Shown: in pieces, positions 43,068-53,029 of the stretch
Position numbering within the stretch: the stretch's first letter is position 1
How the letters are laid out: each line of letters starts with the position of its first letter
From: Euglena gracilis
Taxonomy: Eukaryota > Euglenida > Euglenophyceae > Euglenales
Assembly (NCBI GenBank): GCA_039621445.1
Contig: CP154955.1
Location: 3,330,017 to 3,394,016, forward strand
Direction of reading: 5' to 3'
Length of the DNA stretch: 64,000 nucleotides
Made by a program: the position numbers and the translations under genes
Notes under the pieces: generated by a model
Database searches by the model: none
What the model saw: only the letters and a program-made list of their open reading frames with translations
What the model was told of the DNA's origin: nothing

Positions 43068-45044
43068 GTGGGTCCCTGAGCGCCAAGTAGTACTCCCAGT
43101 CCCGAAAAAACTGTCTCCATGTATTTGGATCACCGTGTCATTGGGGCTTCACCTTGTTCGCGATTGTGATGGTGCCATTGAAGTCCCTCTGAGCCCTTGG
43201 GGTATTCAAGGAGCTTGGGCGCGGGTAATTTTTAACACCAAACGAATGCCTTTGCGAATTTTTTGCACCAAGTGTAACACCAGGTGTGCGCTGGCCAGGT
43301 TTTTCCTGCTTTTGGCGTGAGAAATGTGGTGAATGTGTCCCCATCCGGCGGGTTTCCCACCGCGAGCCCGATGGGTCATCGGACATTCCAGAACCCATTG
43401 GTGGTTAGTAAAAACGCGAATGTGATGTGTGACCAATACCAGGTGTTGGGAGTTTTACTCATTCTGGGAACAAGGTTGGAATGTTCAATTTCTGTGGAGC
43501 GCGATCTTTTGCGCTGTGGAACGATTTCCTCATCGGAAAGGTCCTGCGAAAAATGGGTTGGTGGTGTGGTCAAGAGCAATGGTGGTATAATCCGCGTTTG
43601 CGCAGTTGAATGTATCACGTGTAGGGTGCTTGGTGGGACTCCCGCTCCGAAAGTGGTATTTTGCGAACGCTATACTGGCACATTTGAATACCAGCCGCCG
43701 CATTTACAGCCGTGGTTGGTGCACAACCGGTACAGGAGTGGACGTTTTATCCAAACTCGCGGAAAATTTATGCACCGTTTCTTCCAAGTGTTCTACAAGC
43801 TGGAGTTGGACGCAAATAAGGTCAACCTCAGACTCAAAATGCCTAATGTGTTTGTGGTAGCGGGAAAAATCATCCACGTGCGGCAACGTTTCAGAAACCA
43901 AGAGAAAATATCGGATAAGTTTCCCTTGGGGCTCCTCCACATGCCGGAGATTAATTGGAAGCGCTTTTACAGCATTTTTAGACGATTTGCAATTCGTGCG
44001 GTGTTTTGGTGGGGTTTCCACGGTGGCGTGTGACTATTCCGCGGTTGACTTTTCCAACCACGCATAAATTCGTGCACCCAGCCGGGAAACTTCATCCTCC
44101 TGAATCGGGCATTGCGATTCACATATTCTTCAAGCTGAATTAAACTGTGCAAAATTTGTACAAGGTTTTCTTGTTGTCACCAAGCATTTTGTCGTCTAGG
44201 GTGCGAAACTCCGGTGACTCGCATAGCCGAGCACACGAAACAGCGGAAAGTGCACACGTTTTTGCTAGTGTGTGGACAGCAAGGTGCAACGGGTCTACAA
44301 TTCCCTAGCGGCTTGAATACCACTAATGTCGGGAATTTGCTTTGAAAGTGCCGAACCGTGCTCCTGCAAACCGACAAAGGAGACATTCATACCTCCAATG
44401 TGCTTTTGCATTTGTTGGTGTACGAAATACAACCTTTGTGTGCATTTCGCGATTTTCGCGTTCACGGAGGTCATCCCATCCTGATTTGCGGTACCATAGC
44501 AGTACCTTTGCTCCAAATGTGAATTTCAACCCTCCAATAGCTGTATTTGCGTGCGGGGAACAACATTTTCGTGCACTTTTGCTTGAAATTGCTTCACATG
44601 CTGGATTTCCGAACACAAATGCAAAAACCTTTGTTTTGCTTCCTGGAAGGAGGTGGTCAAAGTGGCGAAATGCTCAACCTCGACCACGTTACCTACTTCC
44701 GGCACTTTAGGGGTGGCATTTTTCCGTGTGTGATTGCTGTGCAAGTGTAGTAGTGTTGTTGAACAAGATTCGAGTTTGCAAAAAATATGGTTCATACCAT
44801 CTTGCACATGCAGAGACGTTGAATCATTCCGCGTTTCTGCTTCACGCAGTGGTTCGCTGATTTGTTGAAAATTTTTGTGGGAGTTGGGTGAGCAAAATGC
44901 TGTCAAAATGTTTTCGAAAATGTGGAGGGTCTTTCCCGGCATCTTCAAATTATTTTGGGAATTTTTTCCGATCCCCTGCACATAATTTCATCAAAATTGC
45001 AGTTTAGTGAAAGCAAATATTTGGTTGTCCTCATCACACTGCAC
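43068..45044 (-). pseudogene. gag: second Ty3-like gag remnant, related to family A
   Basis: The frame 44981-44526 (151 codons) reads HKNFQQISEPLREAETRNDS, HIFCKLESCSTTLLHL and HFATLTTSFQEAKQRFLHL. It aligns block by block with the coiled-coil gag frame at 1969-2409. VVQCDEDNQIFAFTKLQF just before the array junction matches VLQFDEDSHKAVFASCISF at 1855-1908. A CFVC half zinc knuckle is near 44240. NTWRQFFRDWEYYLALRDP adjoins the LTR and looks like a gag capsid block. Many frame breaks. A 249-codon plus-strand frame (43284-44033) overlaps and is judged a shadow, with some doubt. Confidence 0.5.
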
Positions 45045-46976
45045 CACATCTGCCACCGCCTTCCGGGCACCTTGGTCCGGCTCTGAACTCTGTTTGGTGT
45101 TGCATAAGACGGGCCCCTCTGCCACCGTGCTTACAGCCGAAGTCGCGCCGACCGATCCCCGCGGCATGCCCTCTGACTGCATGGGGTCGACCAGGGCTCA
45201 CACTGCCGGACCAGGAACTGGAACCCGGGACCTCCCCCGTTTGATCAAAGCAGGTTACGGATTACGCTGCTCGAGCGATACTCAGCTTGGTAATATGCAC
45301 CTACCACTGTAGTGTGTCGTATGCTCTCCTGTCTGCCGCACACAAACAGCCATTGGAAGAACGGTTGCTAAATTCTGTTCAGAAGGTTCCCCCCTTTGCT
45401 TAAGTAGTATACAATTACTTCATTGTATACACACGGACAGACTCTGTTCTTCGGTGTTGCCAAGGATGTGACTGTGTTTGTGGCAGCCAGGATTTCTTTT
45501 GCATTTATGTGAATCGATTACTTTTCCCTCCAGTGTTTTGGATGTACTTGCCTGACGCTCGGTCGAGGACCCATCCGCCTAGTGTGCTCCTGTCTGAGTG
45601 CAAGGTTTTTGTGTGTTTTTGCACAAACGGTCTTCGTGACCAAATTCCCAGCAAAATGCTTTACATGTTTTAGTCCTTCTTTATGCAATCGTGAGATCAA
45701 CTCCATGGGTCCTGAGAGTTCCCCACCAGAACGTTGGAGAGCATTGTAGTAAAGGACCTTAAAAATGTCAGCGCCAGCAGATGTGCCTTGATTTTTTCTA
45801 AAATTAAAACTACCTGCCTTTTTGACACGATTTGTTTTTGTAATGAACGTTCCCACTTCTTTCTGACTCCTTTCATTTTTTGGGGGGGAGAGTTGCCACG
45901 TTCTGTCATAGAAGTTGATCAGACACCCGAAATTGGCAACCATTGGCTGCGATGCAGCAGGCTTTCCTTATCACTTATTCGGCACCCACTGGCTAATAAA
46001 TCCTCCACCATCAAGTTGAGACGTTTTGTGAAGCTTTCTGGGTTTGAACTTGTTACTACATGTCGTCAAGATAGACACACACCTGCATTCCAATTCGACG
46101 CCTTCTTTTTTTGTTTGTACCCAATTAGGCTTTGAAAAATCTGGGCACTACGGGTAGCCCAAAGGGGCCTGCTTTTTATTCCCAGACCTGGTCTCCAAAC
46201 CTGTGCCTTGGGTAAGGCTTTAAGGTGATGTGCAGGGACGGATGAAAACCAGCATCTTAAGAATCGACTTTTGCACCCCAACTACTTTTTTGAAGGACGG
46301 GGTAGATGCCCAACCTGTGATACAGGGATAACGTTTTGTGTTGGCGGCGGCCCCTGGGATGCGGCGCAGGCATGTCAAAACACCAGAAACGACCATCCGT
46401 GGAAACCTTCCGCTTTGCGGAAGTTTCTAATTCAAGGCTTATATATGACCTCCTCCCTGTAGTCGGGTCCGAGCCTGAACACTTCACCCAAAATATGGCA
46501 TACCCCAATACACGTGCTTGATTTGGAAGAATTAATGGAAAGTGTTGGTATCTGGAAAGTTGTCGAAAGACCGCCCAGAAACTGAAGTCTTCATGGACTA
46601 CCAGAATGCCAAGGGGATGAATGTCAGCCTTGGCCTTGGCGTCTTCCACGGCGCCTCTGCCGCCTGGCAGCGTCCTTCTTTGCGTCGGCCTGGGACGTTT
46701 TAATGGTGTAGGTGTTTTACTCGCTCTATACTCGGCACATCTGCCACCGCCTTCCAGGCACCTTGGTCCGGCTCTGAACTCCGTTTCGTGTGGCATAAGA
46801 CGGGCGCCCCTGCCACCGTGCTTATAGCCGAAGTCGCGCCGACCGATCCCCGCGGCATGCCCTCTGACTGCATGGGATCGACCAGGAATCACACTGCCGG
46901 ACCGGGAACTGGAACCCGCGACCTCCCGTGTTTGATGAAAGCAGGTTACGGATTACGCTGCTCAAGCGACACTCGG
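45045..46976 (-). pseudogene. array units 7 (end) and 8, inverted
   Basis: The anchor CGTTATCCC is at 46333-46325 on the minus strand. 46976-46334 completes unit 7 (SINE S1 body and downstream part, nearly identical to 39.2-39.9 kb). 46333-45045 is unit 8: RT (46333-45700), RNase H (45580-45420) and SINE head. Unit 8 ends inside the SINE-downstream part, where it meets gag coding sequence at 45044. Confidence 0.8.
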
Positions 46977-47040
46977 CTTGGTAATATGCACCTACCACTG
47001 TAGTGTGTCGTATGCTCTCCTGTCTGCCGCACACAAACAG
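46977..47040. repeat. 64-bp direct duplication, left
   Basis: Starts CTTGGTAATATGCACC and ends CCGCACACAAACAG; identical over all 64 bp to 48731-48794. It corresponds to the head of SINE S1 in the array. The pair flanks the MT-only LTR element exactly. Confidence 0.85.
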
Positions 47041-47289
47041 TGTAGTTTTCTGAGTGTCTCCTTTCACCCACTGGGGGGTCAAACTTGAAAACTTTTCTTT
47101 TCCAGCAGCACTCACTTTCCTTCAGCACAGCATAAACCAAGACTTGAAATCTTCATCTGGCGCTCAGGCCTTCCAGGAGTCAAAGAGTTCAGGACAGTTG
47201 CAGCTGCAAAAACAGAAATTTTGTAATTAGGATAGGCGCCTCCTAATTCAATTTTGGGTTTTTAAATTTTAAACCTGGCGCCGCCCACA
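47041..47289 (-). repeat. 3' LTR of MT-only element
   Basis: On the minus strand it starts TGTGGGCGGCGCCAGGTTTA and ends CTCAGAAAACTACA. A TTTAAAATTTAAAAA stretch near its start could act as a TATA-like site. Confidence 0.8.
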
Positions 47290-47723
47290 CACCCCTCTCT
47301 GGACACTTCGTGCCCACTGCCTTCGGCAATTTTTTGCGGCGCCAAAGTTGGCCTTTTTTCTTTTTTTGGGGGGGGGGGGCGGCGGAAATTTGTGTTTTTT
47401 TTTTTTTTGAACGCTGAGTCAGGGATATAATACAGCTGACAGGGATTTAGTCCAACAATGTCCAGCACAAATAGGGGGGCCACAGGGCCACCAGCCCACC
47501 CCAGAGCCCTTGGGGCACCCAGGGAAAGGTTGGTCCCCCTCCCAACCTTCCCCAGGGCACTCCTGGGATGAGGGGGCCAGTGGGGGGCTGCCAGGGGGAG
47601 TCCCAGGGCCTGTGGGTAGGCCCCCTTGTAGCGGTTCTCCCACCTGGGCCCTGGGCCTGGGCCACTGGCCAGCACAAACTCAAAGCCCACTTTGCAAGGA
47701 GGGGGCTCAGATTGAACACACAA

Positions 47724-48419
47724 TCATTGCAAAGAGACTTCACCACTTGAATCACTGAAATTTGGGCTGTCCCCTGTGCCGACCTGGAGCCTAAGGTGCA
47801 CTTGTGGGGAGGACCCTCCTTTCATCTTTTGCCTCCTCATTCTCCTTTTTGCTGAACTTGAAATTGGATTGGGAACTTTTGCCAATTTGAAACATTGACT
47901 TATCCTTCCACAGACAAATGCCACTTGTACTGGCCATTTTGTGGGGGGGACTGTGAACCCTGCCCCAACCAACTCAAACAACGGCGTGGCACAAGGATAC
48001 TCCAGCATTCTGACAACAATGTCTTGAAGATCTTCCCACCAGGGGGCAGTAACCCACTTTGGTACAACCAACACCGCATGACCATGATCCTTCTTCAGCT
48101 TGTGGATGACATTTGCAATGAGGCTGAAGGGGGGATTTGCCCACAACAATCCAACAATGGAATGTGTCCACTTCACTGTGAAGGAATCTTCCACAAATTG
48201 TGACCCAGGTCCCCACCAGCATTTGAATCTCTTGCTTTCTTCCAAACTGAATGCATCAATGTTGGGGGTCTTCAATCCCAATCTGTCAATGATTTCAACA
48301 ACATACTGAAATTTTACTGCATACAGCTCAGATTTCCAGCCCAGTTTTCTGCAGCATTGATCTTCCCAGATTTCTTCATCATTGACAATCCCTGACTTGA
48401 CACTTTCTGAAATGTCCAT
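47724..48419 (-). CDS. N6-adenine methyltransferase-like protein, intact
   Basis: An uninterrupted 231-codon frame starting 60 bp after the 5' LTR. Blocks in order: NIDAFSLEESKRFKCWWGPG (about residues 53-72), LLWANPPFSLIANVIHKLKK with the catalytic NPPF motif (48137-48126), HAVLVVPKWVTAPWWEDLQ, and FELVGAGFTVPPTKWPVQVAFV. The same order is found in the chromovirus MT at 53950-54290 (NPPW, CPDWNRRW, TRWGVW) and in DIRS MT domains. A basic tail (SAKRRMRRQKMK) may be a nuclear signal. The NPPF motif is that of adenine-N6 MTases, but activity is not shown. It is the only intact MT gene in the window. Confidence 0.7.
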   Translation of the reverse strand: MDISESVKSGIVNDEEIWEDQCCRKLGWKSELYAVKFQYVVEIIDRLGLKTPNIDAFSLEESKRFKCWWGPGSQFVEDSFTVKWTHSIVGLLWANPPFSLIANVIHKLKKDHGHAVLVVPKWVTAPWWEDLQDIVVRMLEYPCATPLFELVGAGFTVPPTKWPVQVAFVCGRISQCFKLAKVPNPISSSAKRRMRRQKMKGGSSPQVHLRLQVGTGDSPNFSDSSGEVSLQ

Positions 48420-48479
48420 TTATTCTGGCAAAACTGGCTGACTTTTGGCCTCCAGGCCTTGCGCAACAATTGAACTCTT

Positions 48480-48730
48480 TGTGTTTTCTGAGTGTCTCCT
48501 TGCACCCACTGGTGGTCAAACTTGAAAACTTTTCTTTTCCAGCAGCACTCACTTTCCTTCAGCACAGCATAAAGCAAGATCAACTTGAAATCTTCATCTG
48601 GCGCTCAGGCCTTCCAGGAGTCAAAGAGTTCAGGACAGTTGCAGCTGCAGAAACAGAAATTTTGTAATTAGGATAGGCGCCTCCTAATTCAATTTTGGGT
48701 TTTTAAATTTTAAACCTGGCGCCGCCCACA
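48480..48730 (-). repeat. 5' LTR of MT-only element
   Basis: Partner of 47041-47289, with a 4-bp difference near AAGATCAACTTG and a few substitutions. Ends ...GAAAACACA at the gene side. No clear primer-binding site follows it. Confidence 0.8.
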
Positions 48731-48794
48731 CTTGGTAATATGCACCTACCACTGTAGTGTGTCGTATGCTCTCCTGTCTGCCGCACACAAACAG
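48731..48794. repeat. 64-bp direct duplication, right
   Basis: Perfect copy of 46977-47040 on the other side of the MT-only element. Confidence 0.85.
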
Positions 48795-49187
48795 CCATTG
48801 GAAGAACGGTTGCTAAATTCTGTTCAGAAGGTTCCCCCCTTTGCTTAAGTAGTATACAATTACTTCATTGTATACACACGGACAGACTCTGTTCTTCGGT
48901 GTTGCCAAGGATGTGACTGTGTTTGTGGCAGCCAGGATTTCTTTTGCATTTATGTGAATCGATTACTTTTCCCTCCAGTGCTTTTGGATGTACTTGCCTG
49001 ACGCTCGGTCGAGGACCCATCCGCCTAGTGTGCTCCTGTCTGAGTGCAAGGTTTTTGTGTGTTTTTGCACAAACGGTCTTCGTGACCAAATTCCCAGCAA
49101 AATGCTTTACATGTTTTAGTCCTTCTTTATGCAATCGTGAGATCAACTCCATGGGTCCTGGGAGTTCCCCACCAGAACGTTGGAGAG
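48731..49187 (-). pseudogene. array unit 7, RT end and RNase H (inverted)
   Basis: Nearly identical to 45286-45743 of unit 8. It carries RT end/RNase H sequence (HLHKEGLKHVKHFAGNLV, CKRNPGCHKHSHILG). It ends at GAGAG (49183-49187), the right inversion breakpoint, next to chromovirus gag. Confidence 0.8.
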
Positions 49188-49389
49188 GTACTTTTCTCAG
49201 AAGCTGTCGATTTTGGAAAAATTTGTGGGGGCAATGCATGTGGTGGTGCAACAAGTGGGGGAGAAGGAAAAACAGCAGGAAATTGCTGTTAATCAGGTCA
49301 AATCTGCAGTCGGTGAGCTCAGCTCTGGTCTGGAGGGACGCTTAGGGACCATTTTTCAGCAATGTAAAAGTTTGGGGGAGACTGAGTGT
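49183..49389 (+). pseudogene. gag: chromovirus gag, middle part
   Basis: The frame reads ERYFSQKLSILEKFVGAMH, then QQVGEKEKQQEIAVNQVKSA and LEGRLGTIFQQCKSLGETEC. It is coiled-coil-like and in the same phase as the gag frame that ends at 40473 on the minus strand. It is interrupted at 49389 by a 1.6-kb LTR element and resumes in frame at 51015 (AKFQERAEKLKEFSQ). Confidence 0.7.
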
Positions 49390-49680
49390 TGCAAGTTGGG
49401 GGATGGTCCAGTGTGTCCAGATAATTTCACCACATCAGACTTCTGGCCAAAACCAACTTTTCAGCCTTCAGGGGTCTTCTTCCCAAACTTCTTCCCCACA
49501 CAGCACCCCAGAAGACAAGACTTGATACTTTGAATCCAGTTCAGAGTCCCACGCAAACTTGTACACTGTTTGCCAGCTTGCCTGTGAAAAATGTAATTCC
49601 CCAAAATCTCTGTGAGGCAATGCCTAATTTCTGCTGGCAGTTCTTACAAAAATAAATCTCAAATCTGGCCCGCGCTCACA
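49390..49680 (-). repeat. TRIM-like LTR, left
   Basis: Minus-strand start TGTGAGCGCGGGCCAGATTT, end CCCCCAACTTGCA. Its start shares the pattern TGTG(A/G)GCG...GCCAG(A/G)TTT with the LTR of the MT-only element, hinting at a common lineage. Confidence 0.85.
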
Positions 49681-50719
49681 CCCCCCTTCCCAAAAACAAT
49701 TGCCAGGCAATTGTCCAAAACGGAAGTAAAAAATGAGCGGGCCGGAGATAAAAATTCAACACACAACACACACACACGCAGCAGCGACATGGAAAAGTGA
49801 CGAATGGCGGTTCTCGAATTTAAATTGCCAAATCTTCGAATCCACAGATAATTGTAAACATGTCCAAATCCACAGATAAATACCATGTGGGGCCCGCCTA
49901 CCTCCACCCCAGCCTTTCCTCCTTAGAGAGCCATGTCGTACGACCTACCCCGTACAACATGACCCCCCATGGGGTCCAGCCGGGGCTTCGGCGACCCCCG
50001 CCGAGCCAAACCGGAGCAGAGCCCCCTTGAAGCGGCCCAGCACCGAACGGGGAGGCGGCACACACCACAGCCATCACAGCAGCAACAGGTTGACGAACTT
50101 GAAGATGATCACCAGATGTGCATTTGTAGGGCTGTTGCACAACCCTGATCACTGTTTTTTACGAGGTCAGGCTCCTCGCGCCGAAATCTCCAGGGGGAAC
50201 TTGACCAATGACGTTGAAACTTGACATCTTGAACTTGGAAACTGAAATCTTGGACATCACACCTTGGCTCCTCCACAGATTGACCTTGGGAAATTGAAAT
50301 CTTGACATGACAACTTTCTTCCACCACAGATTCCTTGGGATCTTGAAATTGAACTTGACATCTTGACTTGAACTTGACCCTGAAATGACATCTTGACAGA
50401 CATTTTGGAGATTGAGATTATTGATGATGATGGCGGGCTGTGATTGACATTTCCGTCTGTCCTTCAGCCCAGGCTCCAACCAAGCCCCACAGCAGCACCA
50501 ACTCCAGGATCACCTGCTGCTAGCTTGATCTGGAGAGTTGATCATGGTGGCCCAACACAGCATCTCACTGTGTGCCAGCTGGTGCCTTCCTCTGCCTTGT
50601 CCCCCTTCTGCTGCTGAGTTGGCCCGCCACTTCCATGCAGATTCACTTCTGAGTGTCTCCCGGCTCCACAGGTACGTTTGTACGGGGCTTTTCTGCACTG
50701 CAAATCTCATACAAGTTTG

Positions 50720-51010
50720 TGCAAGTTGGGGGATGGTCCAGTGTGTCCAGATAATTTCACCACATCAGACTTCTGGCCAAAACCAACTTTTCAGCCTTCA
50801 GGGGTCTTCTTCCCAAACTTCTTCCCCACACAGCACCCCAGAAGACAAGACTTGATACTTTGAATCCAGTTCAGAGTCCCACGCAAACTTGTACACTGTT
50901 TGCCAGCTTGCCTGTGAAAAATGTAATTCCCCAAAATCTCTGTGAGGCAATGCCTAATTTCTGCTGGCAGTTCTTACAAAAATAAATCTCAAATCTGGCC
51001 CGCGCTCACA
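50720..51010 (-). repeat. TRIM-like LTR, right
   Basis: Identical by eye to 49390-49680. Confidence 0.85.
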
Positions 51011-51014
51011 GTGT

Positions 51015-53010
51015 GCCAAATTTCAGGAACGGGCTGAGAAATTGAAGGAATTTTCACAGTCCCTGGAGCGAGAGAGCAAAGCTCTGAATGATCGTTTGGG
51101 GAGGTTGGAGAATTTTCTGGGTCGGAAAGATTCTCCATTGAGAAAGTCTGTGACCTGACTAACAAGAGTGGGGAAACAATTCGGGTGGAGGTGCAAAGGG
51201 AGTTTGGGCTGCAAACGAGAAAGAATTTGGAGGTCATTATCAGTGAAATGTTGCAGGAAAGGTTGAGGCTGAGTGAAATGGAGGGGCAGATTGAGAAAGT
51301 TCGGGCCGAATTGGAAAACTCGATGAAACAGCAGGTTGGAGTTCTACTGCAACAGCAGTGCGTTGAACTTCGAAAAGAACAGCAGGAGCGGAAAAAATTG
51401 CAACAAAAGCTTGATTTATTTCAGGCTGAGTTTTTGGTGATGAAAAAATGAGCAAGCTGAATCTGCCAGATCTGCGACAGTGCATCTGACTAAGGAAACG
51501 GGAGAAAAATCAGCTGGAAATCCAGAAATCGAGGAGTTTGATCTTTTTGGTTTCAATGATTTACATGTGATCGAGAAAAATCCGGTGCAAATTGAAGGCT
51601 ATGAATACGCTCAACCAGGGGCACACGCGACACACGTCAGGCAGGTTTGTGCACGACCTGTGGGGGCAGTGCCTGCAGGTGCAGGGCTGGTTTCATCAAA
51701 TGCAGTGGCAACACATCAATTGATGAAAAACCTGGTAGCTCCAAACTTTTCTGGACAGCCAAAAGACTGGTCGTCCTTTGTGCGGGATTGGGATCAATAT
51801 TTCAGGACGTTGGTTATTTTACAAAATTGAAATTTGTCTGATCCACTCAAACTTCGGCTTTTTGCAATGACGCTGGATGACACAAATCAAAAGGAATTAC
51901 AATTCCGACTGGAATTGAACGGAAAAACATCTTTCGAAGAGGAATTTGACAGGATTTACGGGAAATATGCTGGAACTCAGTCCGACTGCGCCAGAACAAA
52001 ATGATATGATGTCAAACTCGTGAACCAAGTGAAAAATAAGCGTACGGGAATGGCGAGACTTTGTCATAAATTTCAACATGGCCTGGAGACAGGTGAAAAG
52101 CGCCACTGACGATGAGGCAGAAAGACTGGTCAAGGGGAAATTGCCAAATTTCATTTTGCATTGGGTGGCCGATGAGGAGGAAAGGAAATCAACGTGTGGA
52201 CCGAAAGTCAAAATGTACCCTGGAGTGCCTGCAACCGAGGAAAACATCATATGTGCTGTGGAACGTGTCACTGGGGAAAAGCCCTGCAAGGTTTCGAAAG
52301 TTTCACCGCTGAAGTTCGAAGTCTTTTTGCCCAACACTGCGATTTGCGACAAACTGAAAGAGGTCAGTGGGAAACCAATCACAGGCACGGATAAAAGGAT
52401 CAAAATTGTGGAGGAGCAGCCAAAAATGGGGGCTGAAGAAATTTTCCGTTTTGTTGAGCGAAACTTGTCATCCAGGGATAATCAAGACATGATACACAGT
52501 CCCAGAGAGCCAAATGGGTCCGGAAACCGGAGGGCCAAGTCTGCAAAGGCAGATCGGGCTAAGGGGTCCAGGACACCCTCCCCAGCACGGTCAGCAAAGG
52601 GGGGTGAAACGGTGGCAAACCGTCCGTTGGAAAATCAGATTCACAGATGGCAGCTCCTGCGACCAATGCAAACGATAACCACCAGTGCAGAATCCAGTGC
52701 CAGTGGTTCGATCACAGTCATTGCCACCCCCCCAGCAATCTTAATTTGGCAATGGGGGGGGATGGAGAAACGATTCTGGGTGGAATTTCAATGCCAATGC
52801 CAATTTTCAGGGAAATCAGTGGTGGCACTCAAATCAACAGAATTTTGATTCACAGTCTGGTGGTGGCAAAGGCAAAGGCAAAGGCAAAGGAAAGGGCAAA
52901 GGAAACAATTCTTGGGGGAAAGGAAACAATGGAAATGACTGGTCTAGAGGAAAGGGCCAAGATGGTGGAAAAGGCAAAGGCAAAGGGAGGGGGAAAGGAA
53001 ACCGAGGCTA
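51015..53010 (+). pseudogene. gag: chromovirus gag, C-terminal half
   Basis: Coiled-coil continues through 51185-51451 (EMEGQIEKVRAELENSMKQQ). After a frame break, 51480-51830 holds the capsid start LVAPNFSGQPKDWSSFVRDW and DQYFRTL, followed out of frame by LKLRLFAMTLDDTNQKELQF. The 256-codon frame 52078-52848 continues the capsid (AWRQVKSATDDEAERLVKGK). A Cys/His cluster (HQCRIQCQWFDHSHCH, about 52674) may be a zinc site. The end is a Gly/Lys-rich RNA-binding-like tail (GGKGKGKGKG) closing at TAG near 53010. At least four indels. Confidence 0.7.
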
Positions 53011-53029
53011 GGATAGCCAGGGTGGACCG

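Larger units (their letters stand above)
47041..48730 (-). mobile_element. minimal LTR retroelement encoding only a methyltransferase
   Basis: LTRs of 251 and 249 bp (48730-48480 and 47289-47041 on the minus strand) bound 1190 bp of internal sequence. Both LTRs run TG...CA and differ at about six places. A purine tract AGAGAGGGG sits just before the 3' LTR on the minus strand, as a plus-strand primer site would. The main open frame is the 231-codon MT at 48419-47724. There is no gag, protease, RT or integrase, so the element must be moved in trans. It interrupts the SINE head of array unit 7. Confidence 0.8.
40473..49182. other. 8.7-kb inverted segment
   Basis: Left end: CTCTC at 40468-40472 joins array sequence to chromovirus gag (minus strand). 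Right end: GAGAG at 49183-49187 joins array sequence (minus) to chromovirus gag (plus). Flipping this segment restores CAATG-CTCTC-CAACG, the sequence found in the other array units. It also fuses gag in frame across GAG-AGG-TAC, and turns the LTR at 42482-43067 into the same orientation as the one at 59684-60267. The segment also carries array units 7-8, a gag remnant and the MT-only LTR element. Confidence 0.85.
49390..51010 (-). mobile_element. non-autonomous LTR element (TRIM-like), recent
   Basis: Two 291-bp LTRs (49390-49680, 50720-51010) appear identical over their full length and run TG...CA. They flank 1039 bp with no credible gene. GTGT at 49386-49389 recurs at 51011-51014 as a 4-bp target duplication. 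Removing the element plus one GTGT restores the host gag frame. Orientation is taken from GGGAAGGGGGG just before the left LTR on the minus strand, a polypurine tract. The internal region has repeated GAACTTGACATCTTGA-like motifs (50200-50400) and a short ACACAC run. Confidence 0.85.

Noticed and set aside
43284-44033. 249-codon plus-strand frame
   Set aside because: It overlaps minus-strand frames with coiled-coil gag character that align with the gag at 1969-2409. No start context or domain supports the plus frame. Some doubt remains because the minus strand is broken here.
47262-47723. 153-codon minus-strand frame after the MT gene in the minimal LTR element
   Set aside because: Pro/Gly-rich, partly inside the LTR, overlapping another open frame on the same strand; low-complexity composition rather than a domain. 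It cannot be fully excluded as a second gene.
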